From: Kaistella flava (ex Peng et al. 2021)
Lineage (GTDB): Bacteria > Bacteroidota > Bacteroidia > Flavobacteriales > Weeksellaceae
Assembly: GCF_015191005.1 (NCBI RefSeq)
Contig: NZ_CP040442.1
Location: forward strand, 3,348,001-3,412,000
DNA: 64,000 nucleotides
Reading direction: 5' to 3'
The stretch's first letter is position 1. Every line of letters begins with the position of its first letter. The position numbers and the translations under genes are program-made. The notes under the pieces are model-generated. The model was given only the letters and a program-made list of their open reading frames with translations. It was not told where the DNA came from and ran no database searches. Shown here piece after piece: positions 36,115 through 44,603 of the stretch.

Positions 36115-38184
36115 TTAATCTAAAACTGATTTGTTCTTTAAATAATGATAAGTTTCAATTTGTGACCGAATCGGGTTTTTATCCCCCTGAACATATTCAT
36201 TACGTAATTTTTTATCTAAAATTCTGGCTTTTACATTATCATTTAATTGAATTTCAAGTTGGTCTTTGATTTCTTTTTTAAGGTTTTTCTGCGTGATTTT
36301 CGCTGCTGCTTCAATTCTGTAATCCAGGTTTCTCGTCATCCAGTCAGCTGAAGAAATGTAAATATCTTCCTGACCTTTGTTGTAAAAATACATGATCCGA
36401 GAATGTTCTAAATATTCATCAACAATACTGATAGCTGTTATTTTTTGTTTGAAATCTTTTTGATTAATCGCGCAGTAAATTCCACGAACAATCAGTTTGA
36501 TGACAACACCGTCCTTTGCAGCTTCGTAAAGTTTAGTTATGAGCTCTCTGTCACTAAGTGAATTCACTTTAATGATGATCAACGTTTTCCGCCCGGCTTT
36601 GGCTTCTTCAATTTCTTTATCAATGTGATGAATTATTTTCTCCCGCATGAATTCTGGACAAACCACTAAGTTTTTACAGGACTTCAACGTATTCATAATA
36701 TCGTCTTTTGGTTTTTGCAACACTTTGAAAATTTTATTAATATCTGCCATAATTCCACGGTCAGAAGTCATCAATAAATGGTCGCCGTAGATTTTCGCTG
36801 TTTTCTCATTAAAGTTTCCAGTGCTTACAAATCCGTATTGAAGTGTTTTATTGTGAACTCTTTTTTTAATGACGCAGAGTTTTGCATGGACTTTTTTATT
36901 TGGGATTCCAGTTAAAACTTTCACTCCTTCCTGTTCCAGAATTTCTTTCCATTTCAGATTGTTTTCTTCATCAAATCTCGCCCGAAGTTCCAGCATCACG
37001 GTAACTTCTTTACCATTTCTCACGGCATTAATTAAAGCATTGATGATTTTAGAATTACTCGCCAGTCGGTAACCTGTAATTTGAATTGACTTCACATCAG
37101 GATCCATCGCAGATTCTCTCAGTAAATCGATGACAGGCGTATAATTATGGTAAGGGAAAGTTAAGAGAACATCGGTTTTCTGAATAACATCGGTAACTCT
37201 TTTTCCTTTAAATTCATGATGATCAAAAGAGGTTCTTTCGACCGGTTTTTTATACGTTTCAAAAACTTCAGGAAATTCCATAAAATGCCTGAAATTATGA
37301 ATTTTCCCACCTGGAATTATGCTGTCTTTTTTCGTTAAATGAAGTTTTTTAATTAGAAATTCCAAAAGCGCTTTGTCCATGACTTTATCAAAAACAAATC
37401 GCGTCGGTTTCCCTTTACGTCGAGATTTAATTCCTTTTTCAATTTTTTGAGCTAAAGTTGTTTTGATGTCATTATCCAAATCGAATTCTGCATCTTTCGT
37501 TACTTTAAAACAATGAGCTTCATATTCTTCATAACCAAAGTAAGAGAAGATGTGCGGTAAATTAAAAGTAATGACATCTTCTAACAACATCACGTTTTTT
37601 TCATTCTTATCAGTAGAAGGCAACAAAACAAATCTTCCTAAGGTTCTGGACGGAATTTCGATAATTGCAAATTTACTCTCATATTGAATTTCTTTTTTGC
37701 GCATTGCCACTCCCAAATAAAGCGACTTGTCTCTTAGATAAGGCATCGGCGAATTGTCATGCAACAAAATCGGAATCACATTACTTTCAACAATTTCATC
37801 AAAATAAGCCGTCACAAATTTCTTTTGCGCCGCCGTTAAATTCTTAGCGGTTTTAATGAAAACTTGTTGATCTGCCATTTCAACCTGAATTTTTTTCCAA
37901 GTTTTATCGAAGTTTTGTTGTTGCTTGATGACAACTTCGTTTATTTTTTGTAAAATTTTTGTTGGAGGCTGGTAGAATGATTCGGTGATAAATTTATCTT
38001 TAAAATCCATTGCGCGCTTTAAACCGGCAACTCGAACTCTGAAAAACTCATCGAGGTTATTAGAAAAAATGCCTAAAAAGCGAATGCGTAAATGCAACGG
38101 AACATTTTGATCCATTGCTTCTTGCAAAACTCTTTCGTTGAATGCAAGCCATGTGATATCTCTGGGATTAAATTGATTCGACAT
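36115..38184 (-). CDS. ppk1: Polyphosphate kinase 1
   Basis: Reversible transfer of the terminal ATP phosphate to inorganic polyphosphate. Using ATG 38184 (MSNQFNPRDITWLAFNERVL, the conserved start) the product is 689 residues, family length. The upstream in-frame extension to 38367 adds a non-conserved tail and overlaps the promoter of the divergent Crp gene, so it was not used. The autophosphorylated histidine lies in VHAKLCVIKKR, and YGFVSTGNFNEKTAKIYGDH and HSRIMYFYNKGQEDIYISSAD mark the two HKD-like catalytic domains. It ends 24 bases from the riboswitch promoter. Confidence 0.92.
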   Translation of the reverse strand: MSNQFNPRDITWLAFNERVLQEAMDQNVPLHLRIRFLGIFSNNLDEFFRVRVAGLKRAMDFKDKFITESFYQPPTKILQKINEVVIKQQQNFDKTWKKIQVEMADQQVFIKTAKNLTAAQKKFVTAYFDEIVESNVIPILLHDNSPMPYLRDKSLYLGVAMRKKEIQYESKFAIIEIPSRTLGRFVLLPSTDKNEKNVMLLEDVITFNLPHIFSYFGYEEYEAHCFKVTKDAEFDLDNDIKTTLAQKIEKGIKSRRKGKPTRFVFDKVMDKALLEFLIKKLHLTKKDSIIPGGKIHNFRHFMEFPEVFETYKKPVERTSFDHHEFKGKRVTDVIQKTDVLLTFPYHNYTPVIDLLRESAMDPDVKSIQITGYRLASNSKIINALINAVRNGKEVTVMLELRARFDEENNLKWKEILEQEGVKVLTGIPNKKVHAKLCVIKKRVHNKTLQYGFVSTGNFNEKTAKIYGDHLLMTSDRGIMADINKIFKVLQKPKDDIMNTLKSCKNLVVCPEFMREKIIHHIDKEIEEAKAGRKTLIIIKVNSLSDRELITKLYEAAKDGVVIKLIVRGIYCAINQKDFKQKITAISIVDEYLEHSRIMYFYNKGQEDIYISSADWMTRNLDYRIEAAAKITQKNLKKEIKDQLEIQLNDNVKARILDKKLRNEYVQGDKNPIRSQIETYHYLKNKSVLD

Positions 38185-38327
38185 CTGTAATATTATAATC
38201 TCAAAAATAGAGCTTTTTGACCGTTTTTGCGTGTTATTTAGATTAAATAGTGACAATATTATTCTGGTTTTGTTCAAATAGTTTGTAAAAACTTTATTAT
38301 ATTTGGGAAAACTAGAACTAAAGCGAT

Positions 38328-38930
38328 ATGGGGTTTGTACTGGAACCAGATTTAATAAAAGCGACAAAAGCAGAATTCAAAAGATATTATAAAGGTGACG
38401 TTATCTTGAATGAAGGAGATCGTTCTCAGCACTTTTTATATCTAAAGGAAGGAGAGCTTTCAGTTTTTAATTTTACAGAGAAAGGAAAAGAACTTTTGCA
38501 GCACAAGGTAAAGAAAGGTCGTTTTTTTGCAGATCCAGCAATTCTTCTCGATGAGCCAGTTCCTGGTAACGTAGAGGTATGTTCCGAAAAAGTAGAAATC
38601 GTAAAGATTTTAAGAGAGAATTTAATTGAGTATCTAATAGCGCATCCCGAAAAACTTTTCGAATTTACAATTTCAATTGCCAAGAAGACGGTTAAGAAAA
38701 GTCTTTTATTAAAGCAAATCGTTTTGTTTAATCCAGAAGATCGTATTCTCCAACATCTGCATGATTTCAAAAAAGAGAATTGCTGTGTAGAGGAAAGAAC
38801 GATGATTAATTTTACCAGAAAAGATCTTTCTCATATGACAGGTTTGAGAATTGAGACCGTTATTCGCGCGATCAAGAAGATGGAAAAAGAAGGGAAATTA
38901 GAGATCGTTAACGGTAAAATTTTCATCTAA
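38328..38930 (+). CDS. Crp/Fnr-family transcription regulator
   Basis: 200 residues: a cyclic-nucleotide-binding-like beta-barrel (about 15-110), dimer helix, and C-terminal winged HTH (about 150-200) with FTRKDLSHMTGLRIETVIRAIKKMEKEG. The recognition helix reads GLRIETVIRA; Glu and Arg are at the positions that contact the TGA core in FNR/CRP. The N-terminal four-cysteine cluster of true FNR is absent, so oxygen sensing by [4Fe-4S] is unlikely. It is followed 52 bases later by a haem-type membrane gene and lies at the edge of the nos region, where four matching palindromes are found. A TATATTTG box at 38298-38305 is its likely promoter. Confidence 0.85.
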   Translation: MGFVLEPDLIKATKAEFKRYYKGDVILNEGDRSQHFLYLKEGELSVFNFTEKGKELLQHKVKKGRFFADPAILLDEPVPGNVEVCSEKVEIVKILRENLIEYLIAHPEKLFEFTISIAKKTVKKSLLLKQIVLFNPEDRILQHLHDFKKENCCVEERTMINFTRKDLSHMTGLRIETVIRAIKKMEKEGKLEIVNGKIFI

Positions 38931-38931
38931 C

Positions 38932-38978
38932 TCATGACGAGAGTCATATTCCTAATTCATTTTTTCAGTTTAATTTTG
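38932..38978 (+). promoter_or_regulatory. Crp/Fnr-type operator and promoter of the 38983 gene
   Basis: CATGA-CGAGAG-TCATA (38933-38948) is centred at 38940.5, 30.5 bases before the first base of the -7 box TAATTTTG (38971-38978). The ATG is four bases after the box, so the mRNA would be leaderless. Confidence 0.55.
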
Positions 38979-38982
38979 TACT

Positions 38983-40197
38983 ATGAAGAATATTAATTTT
39001 TGGCTACGGTTCTCTGTTCTTAATTTTTTCCTCGTAGCAGTTTTAGGTGTTTTAATGCGTTACAAAATTGCCTATTCATTACCGATCGTCGATCAAAAGC
39101 ATGTACAGGAAGCGCATTCTCATTTCGCTTTTTATGGCTGGATCACCCAGATTATTTATGTTTTAATCATTCGGTATTTACACGGAATTATCCCTGAAAA
39201 TCAACTTAAAAAATACCATACTTTACTCATTGTTAACGCTGTTTCTGCATATGTGATGGTACCGAGTTTTATTTATAACGGTTATTTTTGGTTATCAATT
39301 GTAGCGTCAACTGCCGCGTTGTTAACCAGTTTCGTCTTTTTCTTTTTCTTATTGAGAGATTTAAAAGGCAAACAGAATTTAGCAAAACCTTGGTTTTTAG
39401 GCGGATTGTTTTTTGCGGTGATTTCGTCAGTTGGTGTTTTTGGACTCAGCTATATGATGTCGTCCGGAAATATGACGCAAAACTTATATCTCGCTTCTAC
39501 TTACTATTACCTCCATTTTCAATATAACGGGTTTTTCATTTTTAGCTGTATCGGTTTATTGATTCATTCCTTAAAACAAATCGGTGCTGAGGTTTCTGAG
39601 AAGGACAACAAAATGATTTTTTGGCTGATGTTTATTGGCTGTTTAATTGGATTTGGGCTTTCTGTTTTATGGATGAAAATGCCAATGTTGATTTTTATCG
39701 CCATTATTTTAGCAACAATCGCACAAACAATTGGCGCCGTAAAACTCTATTTAGTAGTTAAAAAGAATTGGACAAAACTTGTATTGAATTATTCAGCACT
39801 GCAACGGTTCGTATTGATGTATGTCGGATTTGCGTTCTTCGCGAAAACGGTCTTGCAATTAGGATCTACGATACCAGCTTTAAGTCAGTTTGCCTTTGGA
39901 TTTAGAAACGTAGTCATTGCCTATTTACATTTAATTTTGTTGATGTGTGTTTCCGTATTTTTAATCAATCAGATTCTGGCAACCAACGTTTTCAAAATGA
40001 CAAAACCGGTGATTACTGGTCTCAAGTTATTACTGCTTGGGATTTTCTTAAATGAAGCCGTTCTGGGATTGATGGGTATTTTCTCGATTAAATATATTTC
40101 GATTCCTTATACACCGGAAATACTTTTGGCAGTTTCTTTATTAATGATGTTTTCACTACTCATTATCTTCTTCAATTTAAAGAAGAAGGATCTGTAA
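38983..40197 (+). CDS. Multi-pass haem-copper-oxidase subunit I-like membrane protein
   Basis: 404 residues with about 12 transmembrane helices. Histidine-bearing helices, AHSHFAFYGWITQIIYVL (about 46-63) and YYYLHFQYNGFFIFSCIGL (about 167-185), resemble haem-ligating helices of cbb3 oxidase CcoN, NorB-like proteins and NnrS. It lacks the full set of copper-site histidines of an active oxidase, so a haem-dependent sensor or NO-related accessory role is possible. It sits next to the Crp/Fnr regulator and the nos genes and has a class II Crp/Fnr site. The assignment to a family is tentative. Confidence 0.6.
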   Translation: MKNINFWLRFSVLNFFLVAVLGVLMRYKIAYSLPIVDQKHVQEAHSHFAFYGWITQIIYVLIIRYLHGIIPENQLKKYHTLLIVNAVSAYVMVPSFIYNGYFWLSIVASTAALLTSFVFFFFLLRDLKGKQNLAKPWFLGGLFFAVISSVGVFGLSYMMSSGNMTQNLYLASTYYYLHFQYNGFFIFSCIGLLIHSLKQIGAEVSEKDNKMIFWLMFIGCLIGFGLSVLWMKMPMLIFIAIILATIAQTIGAVKLYLVVKKNWTKLVLNYSALQRFVLMYVGFAFFAKTVLQLGSTIPALSQFAFGFRNVVIAYLHLILLMCVSVFLINQILATNVFKMTKPVITGLKLLLLGIFLNEAVLGLMGIFSIKYISIPYTPEILLAVSLLMMFSLLIIFFNLKKKDL

Positions 40198-40330
40198 AGG
40201 AATTCTTTTTGGATTAAATAACTAAATGATAAAGTAAAGAGTTCGGTAGATATCGAACTCTTTTTCTTTGTTGAAAAGTTGTAATTATGTTTCTTAATAA
40301 GAAGCAACAAAACTTTTGCTTCTTACAAAT

Positions 40331-40418
40331 CTAGTCCCGTCTCGTTCTAAGACGAGACTATATCCTCCCGTTCCGAGAAATCGGAAACGGGAGGGATACC
40401 GCTTCCATCGTGGCTAAA
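40331..40418 (-). ncRNA. Flavo-1-like structured RNA element
   Basis: On the minus strand the segment begins TAGCCACGATGGAAGCGGTATCC. It then forms a strong hairpin (CCTCCCGTTTCCGA / TCGGAACGGGAGG), a second hairpin (GTCTCGT / ACGAGAC) and ends GGGACTAG, which can pair back with the start. This arrangement matches my recollection of the Flavo-1 type element widespread in Bacteroidota intergenic regions (TAGCCCTGAT...GGAAGCGG...GGGACTAG). It lies in the 380-base gap between the haem protein and the fasciclin gene. Confidence 0.5.
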
Positions 40419-40494
40419 ACTTCACGTATTTCTTCTTTCCACCGCAAATATTAGTGGCATCAAACACAATAATATGCGCAATTGAAATCATCAT
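40414..40494 (-). other. 26-codon ORF ending at the Flavo-1-like element, possible gene remnant
   Basis: Read on the minus strand from ATG 40494: MMISIAHIIVFDATNICGGK, then KKYVKF and a TAG that is also the first three bases of the RNA element. An overlapping frame reads EAFLGPYKGFDDDFNCAYYCV and stops. Both look protein-like, as if a frameshifted C-terminus of a lost gene were present, but there is no intact gene and no family was recognised. Confidence 0.25.
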
Positions 40495-40513
40495 CAAATC
40501 CTTTATAAGGTCC

Positions 40514-40549
40514 TAAAAAAGCTTCCTGAAAATAAATTTCAGGAAGCTT
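40514..40549 (-). terminator. Intrinsic terminator after the fasciclin gene
   Basis: On the minus strand AAGCTTCCTGAAAT pairs with ATTTCAGGAAGCTT, followed by six T residues. Confidence 0.85.
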
Positions 40550-40578
40550 ACAAAACAATTTAAACTATTAAGATATCA

Positions 40579-41133
40579 TTAGTTTGGAAGGATTACGCTG
40601 TCAACAACGTATACGATTCCGTTTGATGCTGGGACTGTAGCAAGGATATTTACGGTGCCGTTAATTACAGGTTTTCCATCAACCATTTTGATGCTAATTG
40701 GCGTTCCATCAACCATTCCTAAACTTTGTCCGTCTGTAAGTTGATCAGTTTTGATCACTCCTACATAAGTGTGGTGGCTTAAAATATCATTTAATTTTTC
40801 AACATTTTCAGGTTTCATTAAATTATCCAGAGTTCCTGCTGGAAGTTTAGCAAAAGCTTCATTAGTCGGAGCGAAAACGGTGAAAGGTCCAGCATTACTT
40901 AAAGAAGTCGCTAATCCTGCAGCTTGTACCGCTTTTACCAAAGTAGATAAATCTGGAGTACTAACTGCCAATTTTACGATGTCCGGTGCGCTGTCATTAT
41001 CTACTACAGATTCTTGACCGCCTCCAACGGCTTCTGTACCTGTCGTTTCAGTTGTTGCTGCTGTCGTCTCATTCTTCGAGCAAGAAGAGAATGCAAGTGC
41101 AAGCACCGCAAGGATCATAATTGATTTTTTCAT
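40579..41133 (-). CDS. Fasciclin-domain lipoprotein
   Basis: 184 residues. Lipoprotein signal with LALAFSSCSKNE (lipobox Cys about 18), a Thr/Gly/Glu linker (about 22-45) and one FAS1 domain (about 50-184) with TVFAPTNEAFAKLPAGTLDNL and the H-box-like ILSHHTYVG and NGIVYVVDSVILP end. FAS1 lipoproteins act in adhesion in some bacteria, but they also occur near denitrification clusters of Bacteroidota. A Crp/Fnr-type site lies about 100 bases upstream. It is downstream of nosY with its own terminator. Confidence 0.88.
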   Translation of the reverse strand: MKKSIMILAVLALAFSSCSKNETTAATTETTGTEAVGGGQESVVDNDSAPDIVKLAVSTPDLSTLVKAVQAAGLATSLSNAGPFTVFAPTNEAFAKLPAGTLDNLMKPENVEKLNDILSHHTYVGVIKTDQLTDGQSLGMVDGTPISIKMVDGKPVINGTVNILATVPASNGIVYVVDSVILPN

Positions 41134-41199
41134 AGCTTCTATTTTTTTATTGTTAATTTCTAAGATTGTATTAGAATAAATTTTCTTTTTATGCTGATA

Positions 41200-41247
41200 T
41201 AAAATTAGGTCAAAATTTGAAAATTTGCTATGACCGTAATCACATAT
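41200..41247 (-). promoter_or_regulatory. Crp/Fnr-type operator and promoter of the fasciclin gene
   Basis: TATGA-CCGTAA-TCACA (plus-strand reading, 41231-41246), centre 41238.5. A near-consensus -7 box TAATTTTA (minus strand, 41200-41207) is 31.5 bases from the centre. The leader to ATG 41133 would be about 60 bases. Confidence 0.45.
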
Positions 41248-41302
41248 TAAACAATTAATTAGCTGAGTTTTATCAGTTAATAATGCCTGCGAAATTTAAT
41301 AA

Positions 41303-42070
41303 TTATAAATCTTTTTTATTGAACAGGATTAAAGACCATAAGAATGGAACGAGCGTCCAGATGGCTAAGATAATAATGGAAATCACCATACCGCCACCAG
41401 ATCCAAATACTTGTCTGAAAATCGCGCCAGCCTGTCCAAGCATAGCCGCCACATCTAGCTGAAGCAGTACAAAAATCCTGGAAAGTCCAATCGGATTAAC
41501 TGCTGCTAAAGTCGCCATAATTCCTTCAATAGGATAATCTGCGAACTGGAACATTAAGACCAATAAAATTCCGTCATAGATAATGGCAAAAAACATCCAG
41601 ATGAAAATAGAAATACCAATTCCTTTAGCTCGGTCTCTGCTGAAAATCGCCGCTAGCATTGCTAAAGAAGTAAAAATCACTGATAGGAAGACTCCGGTAA
41701 TAAGCAATGAAAATCCTGTTTCAATCGAGGAATACAATAATATCGGAATGCCACATCCAACTAAGAATGCCAGAATAAGCGCTGTAGAAAGTCCCAGGAA
41801 TAAATTAAACCAAACCTTTCCGCGCGGAACCGGTTGACTCAATAGTAATTCTATAAACTGGCTGCTGTTGTAAACATAGATGGTCGAGAAAATGACACTT
41901 ACTAAAGGAACGACTAATAAAACCACATTCAACAAACTAAGCGTGGCTTTGGTGTAATTATTATCTAATCCTAAAACCGACCATGAGATAATGAAAAGTA
42001 GAATCGTATAAAGAATCACGATTTTATTTTTTAAAATATCAAATAAGATAAAGCGAGCTATTTTGTTCAT
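41303..42070 (-). CDS. nosY: ABC transporter permease NosY
   Basis: 255 residues, six transmembrane helices in pairs, the layout of the NosY permease that with NosF and NosD delivers sulphur/copper components for maturation of nitrous oxide reductase. The stop lies 169 bases from the fasciclin ATG. YNSSQFIELLLSQPVPRGKV (about 67-86) is the coupling-loop region seen in ABC-2 permeases. Its start overlaps the 3' end of nosF by four bases, so the two are translationally coupled. The order nosD-F-Y is the standard one. Confidence 0.85.
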   Translation of the reverse strand: MNKIARFILFDILKNKIVILYTILLFIISWSVLGLDNNYTKATLSLLNVVLLVVPLVSVIFSTIYVYNSSQFIELLLSQPVPRGKVWFNLFLGLSTALILAFLVGCGIPILLYSSIETGFSLLITGVFLSVIFTSLAMLAAIFSRDRAKGIGISIFIWMFFAIIYDGILLVLMFQFADYPIEGIMATLAAVNPIGLSRIFVLLQLDVAAMLGQAGAIFRQVFGSGGGMVISIIILAIWTLVPFLWSLILFNKKDL

Positions 42071-42780
42071 TTTTTCATTGCTTTTAAAATTGAAATAATT
42101 CCGTCAGAAATTTTTTCAGTATTGGTTTCTTTCTTCAAATCTTCTACGGATTGATGCACGACAACTTTACCTTCGTTCATGAAAACAATTTCAGTTATAA
42201 TATCGTCGAGTTCGCTTAGCAGGTGAGAAGTGATGATGATGAGTTTTCCTTTGTTTTTCTCCTTGATTATTTTGTTTTTCAGAATTTCTGTAGCCAACGG
42301 ATCAAGTCCAGCAGTCGGTTCATCCAGGATAATAACTTTAGGATTAAAAAGAAAAGCGAGTACCGCACTTACTTTCTGCGTAGTTCCGCCGGAAAGAGTG
42401 CGCATTTTTTTATCGTAAATGTTTTCAAGCTCAAATGCTTCCAGAAGTTCAGTGTCCAGGTTGTCGCCACTGTTTTTACGGGTGTCTTTGATCATCTTGA
42501 TGGTTTCCTTGATGGTCATATTCTCCGGATACCTACCGATTTGTGGCATATAGCCAATATTCTCACGGTATTTGTAATCTTCTTTTACGCTTTTTTCATC
42601 GACCAATATATCGCCATCTTCAACGACGTTTAATCCTAAAATACATTTAATCATGGTTGTTTTCCCACAACCGTTTGGTCCGATTAAAGCAATAGAATGA
42701 CCATTTTCAAAGGATAAATTGACGTCGTTCAGCGCAGTGAACTTGTTGAATTTTTTGGTGAGATTTTTTATTTCAATCAT
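42067..42780 (-). CDS. nosF: ABC transporter ATPase NosF
   Basis: 237 residues. Walker A GPNGCGKTT (about 34-42), Q-loop NIGYMPQIGRYPENMTI (about 85), signature RTLSGGTTQKVSAVLAFL (about 130-147), Walker B VIILDEPTAGLDPLA and the switch region ITSHLLSEL. LSGGTTQKV is a form of the signature found in NosF. It powers NosDFY, needed for CuZ-site assembly in NosZ. Gene spacing to nosD is 81 bases, overlapping nosY. Confidence 0.9.
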   Translation of the reverse strand: MIEIKNLTKKFNKFTALNDVNLSFENGHSIALIGPNGCGKTTMIKCILGLNVVEDGDILVDEKSVKEDYKYRENIGYMPQIGRYPENMTIKETIKMIKDTRKNSGDNLDTELLEAFELENIYDKKMRTLSGGTTQKVSAVLAFLFNPKVIILDEPTAGLDPLATEILKNKIIKEKNKGKLIIITSHLLSELDDIITEIVFMNEGKVVVHQSVEDLKKETNTEKISDGIISILKAMKK

Positions 42781-42861
42781 ATCATTGAGATGTTAATTGT
42801 CAACATCAACTTTCATTAAATTTTTACAGAACAAATTTTAAAAATGAATTTAAACTTTGCT

Positions 42862-44103
42862 TTAATATATTTTCACAGGTTTCATTAAAGGTTGATCGTC
42901 AACGAAACTTTCCGGCGTAAGGCTTGGGAGGATTTTTTCAGTACGGTCTAACATATCGACTAAGAAACTTCTGAAGAGTAACATTACCGATGGATTCTGC
43001 TCAACCAAAACAGAATATAAACTCAAAGGATGAAAGGGAATATCGCCGATTTTATCTTTGTTCAAATCATAACCTTCATATTTATCCCAGTAATTAAAAC
43101 GGAAATCATTCATCACCGTAGAACCATTCGTGCTGACATCGAAAGTGTTATTGACAAAATTATTTCTAATCACTTTATTTTCCATGCAATTAGAATTGAT
43201 CTTAATCGCCCAGCCGTTGTTTTCGAACTGGTTGTTGTAGAAATCTATTTTGGTGGCGCCGTCAGCAAATATGGCAGTGGTGTTATTTTCGAACGTATTT
43301 CCTTTGATTTTACTGTAGGAAATTTCTTTTAGTAAAAGTCCGAAAACACTGTCGCCCCAATTGTTGATGAATTTATTGTGATACATGCTCACATTCATGG
43401 CGTACATTACGGCAACACCTGCTTCATTATTATCAAAAACATTTCCGGTATAAACGCTGTCGTTAGAGAACATAAAGTGTAATCCGTACCGAAGATTATG
43501 ACGGGAAAGATTGTGGAAGATAAAACATTTTGCGTTTTTCTCCAGGTAGATTCCATCTTTGTGTCCGCTGATGTAATTGTTTTTTACCCAGATCTCTCGG
43601 CTTCCTAAAAGGTGAATTCCATCGCCAATGTTTTCCTCGGAAGTACCACGATTGGTAGTGATTTTATTATTACTGATTAAACAGCGCAATCCTCTTTGAA
43701 CATAAATTCCAAAATGATTGTTTTCGAAGATGTTGTTATCTACGACAGAATCAGCACTTGTGTAAATGTGTACAGCCGCAATACTGCGGATTTCGTCCCG
43801 TCCACTATTGATTAATTTAAAACCTTTTAATGTAATTCGGTCTGCTCTGAACGTGACGATTTCGCCCTGGAGATTACCGTCAATTATAGGTCTGTCGATT
43901 CCGATGAGTGTTAAAGGTTTTTCGATGTCAATCGTGCCTTCCTGGTAAATGCCTTTTTGAACTAAAATAGTATCGCCGCTTTTTGCTGCGGCGATAGCTT
44001 GTTTTATGCTTTTATACTGCTCGCTTTTACCGACTTTTAAAACTGCGGAAAACGCAAAAATGGGTAAAAGTAAAAACAGTAAATAGGATATTTTATTTTT
44101 CAT
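42862..44103 (-). CDS. nosD: Nitrous-oxide-reductase maturation protein NosD
   Basis: 413 residues. A signal peptide (about 1-19) directs it to the periplasm. It is a right-handed beta-helix (CASH domain) with many short N-rich repeats (VVDNNIFENNHFGIYVQRGL, YTGNVFDNNEAGVAVMYAMN). Conserved SREIWVKNNYISGHKDGIYL and GLHFMFSNDS are typical of NosD. It lies between nosL (upstream) and nosF in the standard order. It acts with NosF/NosY in copper-site maturation. Confidence 0.92.
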   Translation of the reverse strand: MKNKISYLLFLLLPIFAFSAVLKVGKSEQYKSIKQAIAAAKSGDTILVQKGIYQEGTIDIEKPLTLIGIDRPIIDGNLQGEIVTFRADRITLKGFKLINSGRDEIRSIAAVHIYTSADSVVDNNIFENNHFGIYVQRGLRCLISNNKITTNRGTSEENIGDGIHLLGSREIWVKNNYISGHKDGIYLEKNAKCFIFHNLSRHNLRYGLHFMFSNDSVYTGNVFDNNEAGVAVMYAMNVSMYHNKFINNWGDSVFGLLLKEISYSKIKGNTFENNTTAIFADGATKIDFYNNQFENNGWAIKINSNCMENKVIRNNFVNNTFDVSTNGSTVMNDFRFNYWDKYEGYDLNKDKIGDIPFHPLSLYSVLVEQNPSVMLLFRSFLVDMLDRTEKILPSLTPESFVDDQPLMKPVKIY

Positions 44104-44146
44104 ATTTCATACCAACTACAATCAACGATTGTTAGTTTGCAGATTT

Positions 44147-44557
44147 TTATTGGGATATGGTTGCTCCTAGGTCAGATGCAGCTTTGTCAGCATCGCTTTT
44201 GTTTTTGAATGCTTGGGTATTTCCGCCCATTGGACTTTTAATCTCACCTCCTTTAATTAAAGTAGCAGTACTGCTTTCTATAAATTGTCCCGTTGGGAAA
44301 TCGGCGACATAAGTTGTTGCATTACCAGTCGTTTCTGCATTAGAATTTTCGTAATCTTTCATGCAGGCAATGTCATCAAATTTATAAAGTCTGCCTTTTT
44401 TGGTAATTAATTCAGTGGCATATTTTGGCTCCGTAATCGTCATCTTGCAATTGTCGCACTGGTCTTTACCAACCGCAATTTCTTGTGGTCCGGTTTTCGA
44501 ACACGCTGCTAAAACAATCATACTGCTTGCTAAAAGTAATCTGCCAAATAATTTCAT
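44147..44557 (-). CDS. nosL: Copper chaperone lipoprotein NosL
   Basis: 136 residues. Lipoprotein signal (SMIVLAACSKTG, lipobox Cys about 19). The metal-binding CDNCKMTITEPKYATELI (about 34-51) with CxxCxM, and KKGRLYKFDDIACMKDY, are diagnostic for NosL, a Cu(I)-binding protein that feeds NosZ assembly. It lies between the 195-residue membrane protein and nosD, as in many clade II nos clusters of Bacteroidota. Confidence 0.93.
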   Translation of the reverse strand: MKLFGRLLLASSMIVLAACSKTGPQEIAVGKDQCDNCKMTITEPKYATELITKKGRLYKFDDIACMKDYENSNAETTGNATTYVADFPTGQFIESSTATLIKGGEIKSPMGGNTQAFKNKSDADKAASDLGATISQ

Positions 44558-44603
44558 AATTTTTATTTTTAAATATTAAAGAAGTTGGATAATAGAATAA
44601 ATT

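Noticed and set aside
38185..38367. N-terminal extension of polyphosphate kinase to 38367
   Set aside because: Not conserved, runs across the promoter and start of the divergent Crp gene; ATG 38184 gives the family N-terminus.
38328..38930. FNR-type oxygen sensor with [4Fe-4S] cluster
   Set aside because: The N-terminal cysteine set is missing; only three cysteines in the whole protein, in other places.
42223..42633. 136-codon + strand ORF opposite nosF
   Set aside because: Mirror frame of the conserved ATPase; low-complexity and Phe-rich translation.
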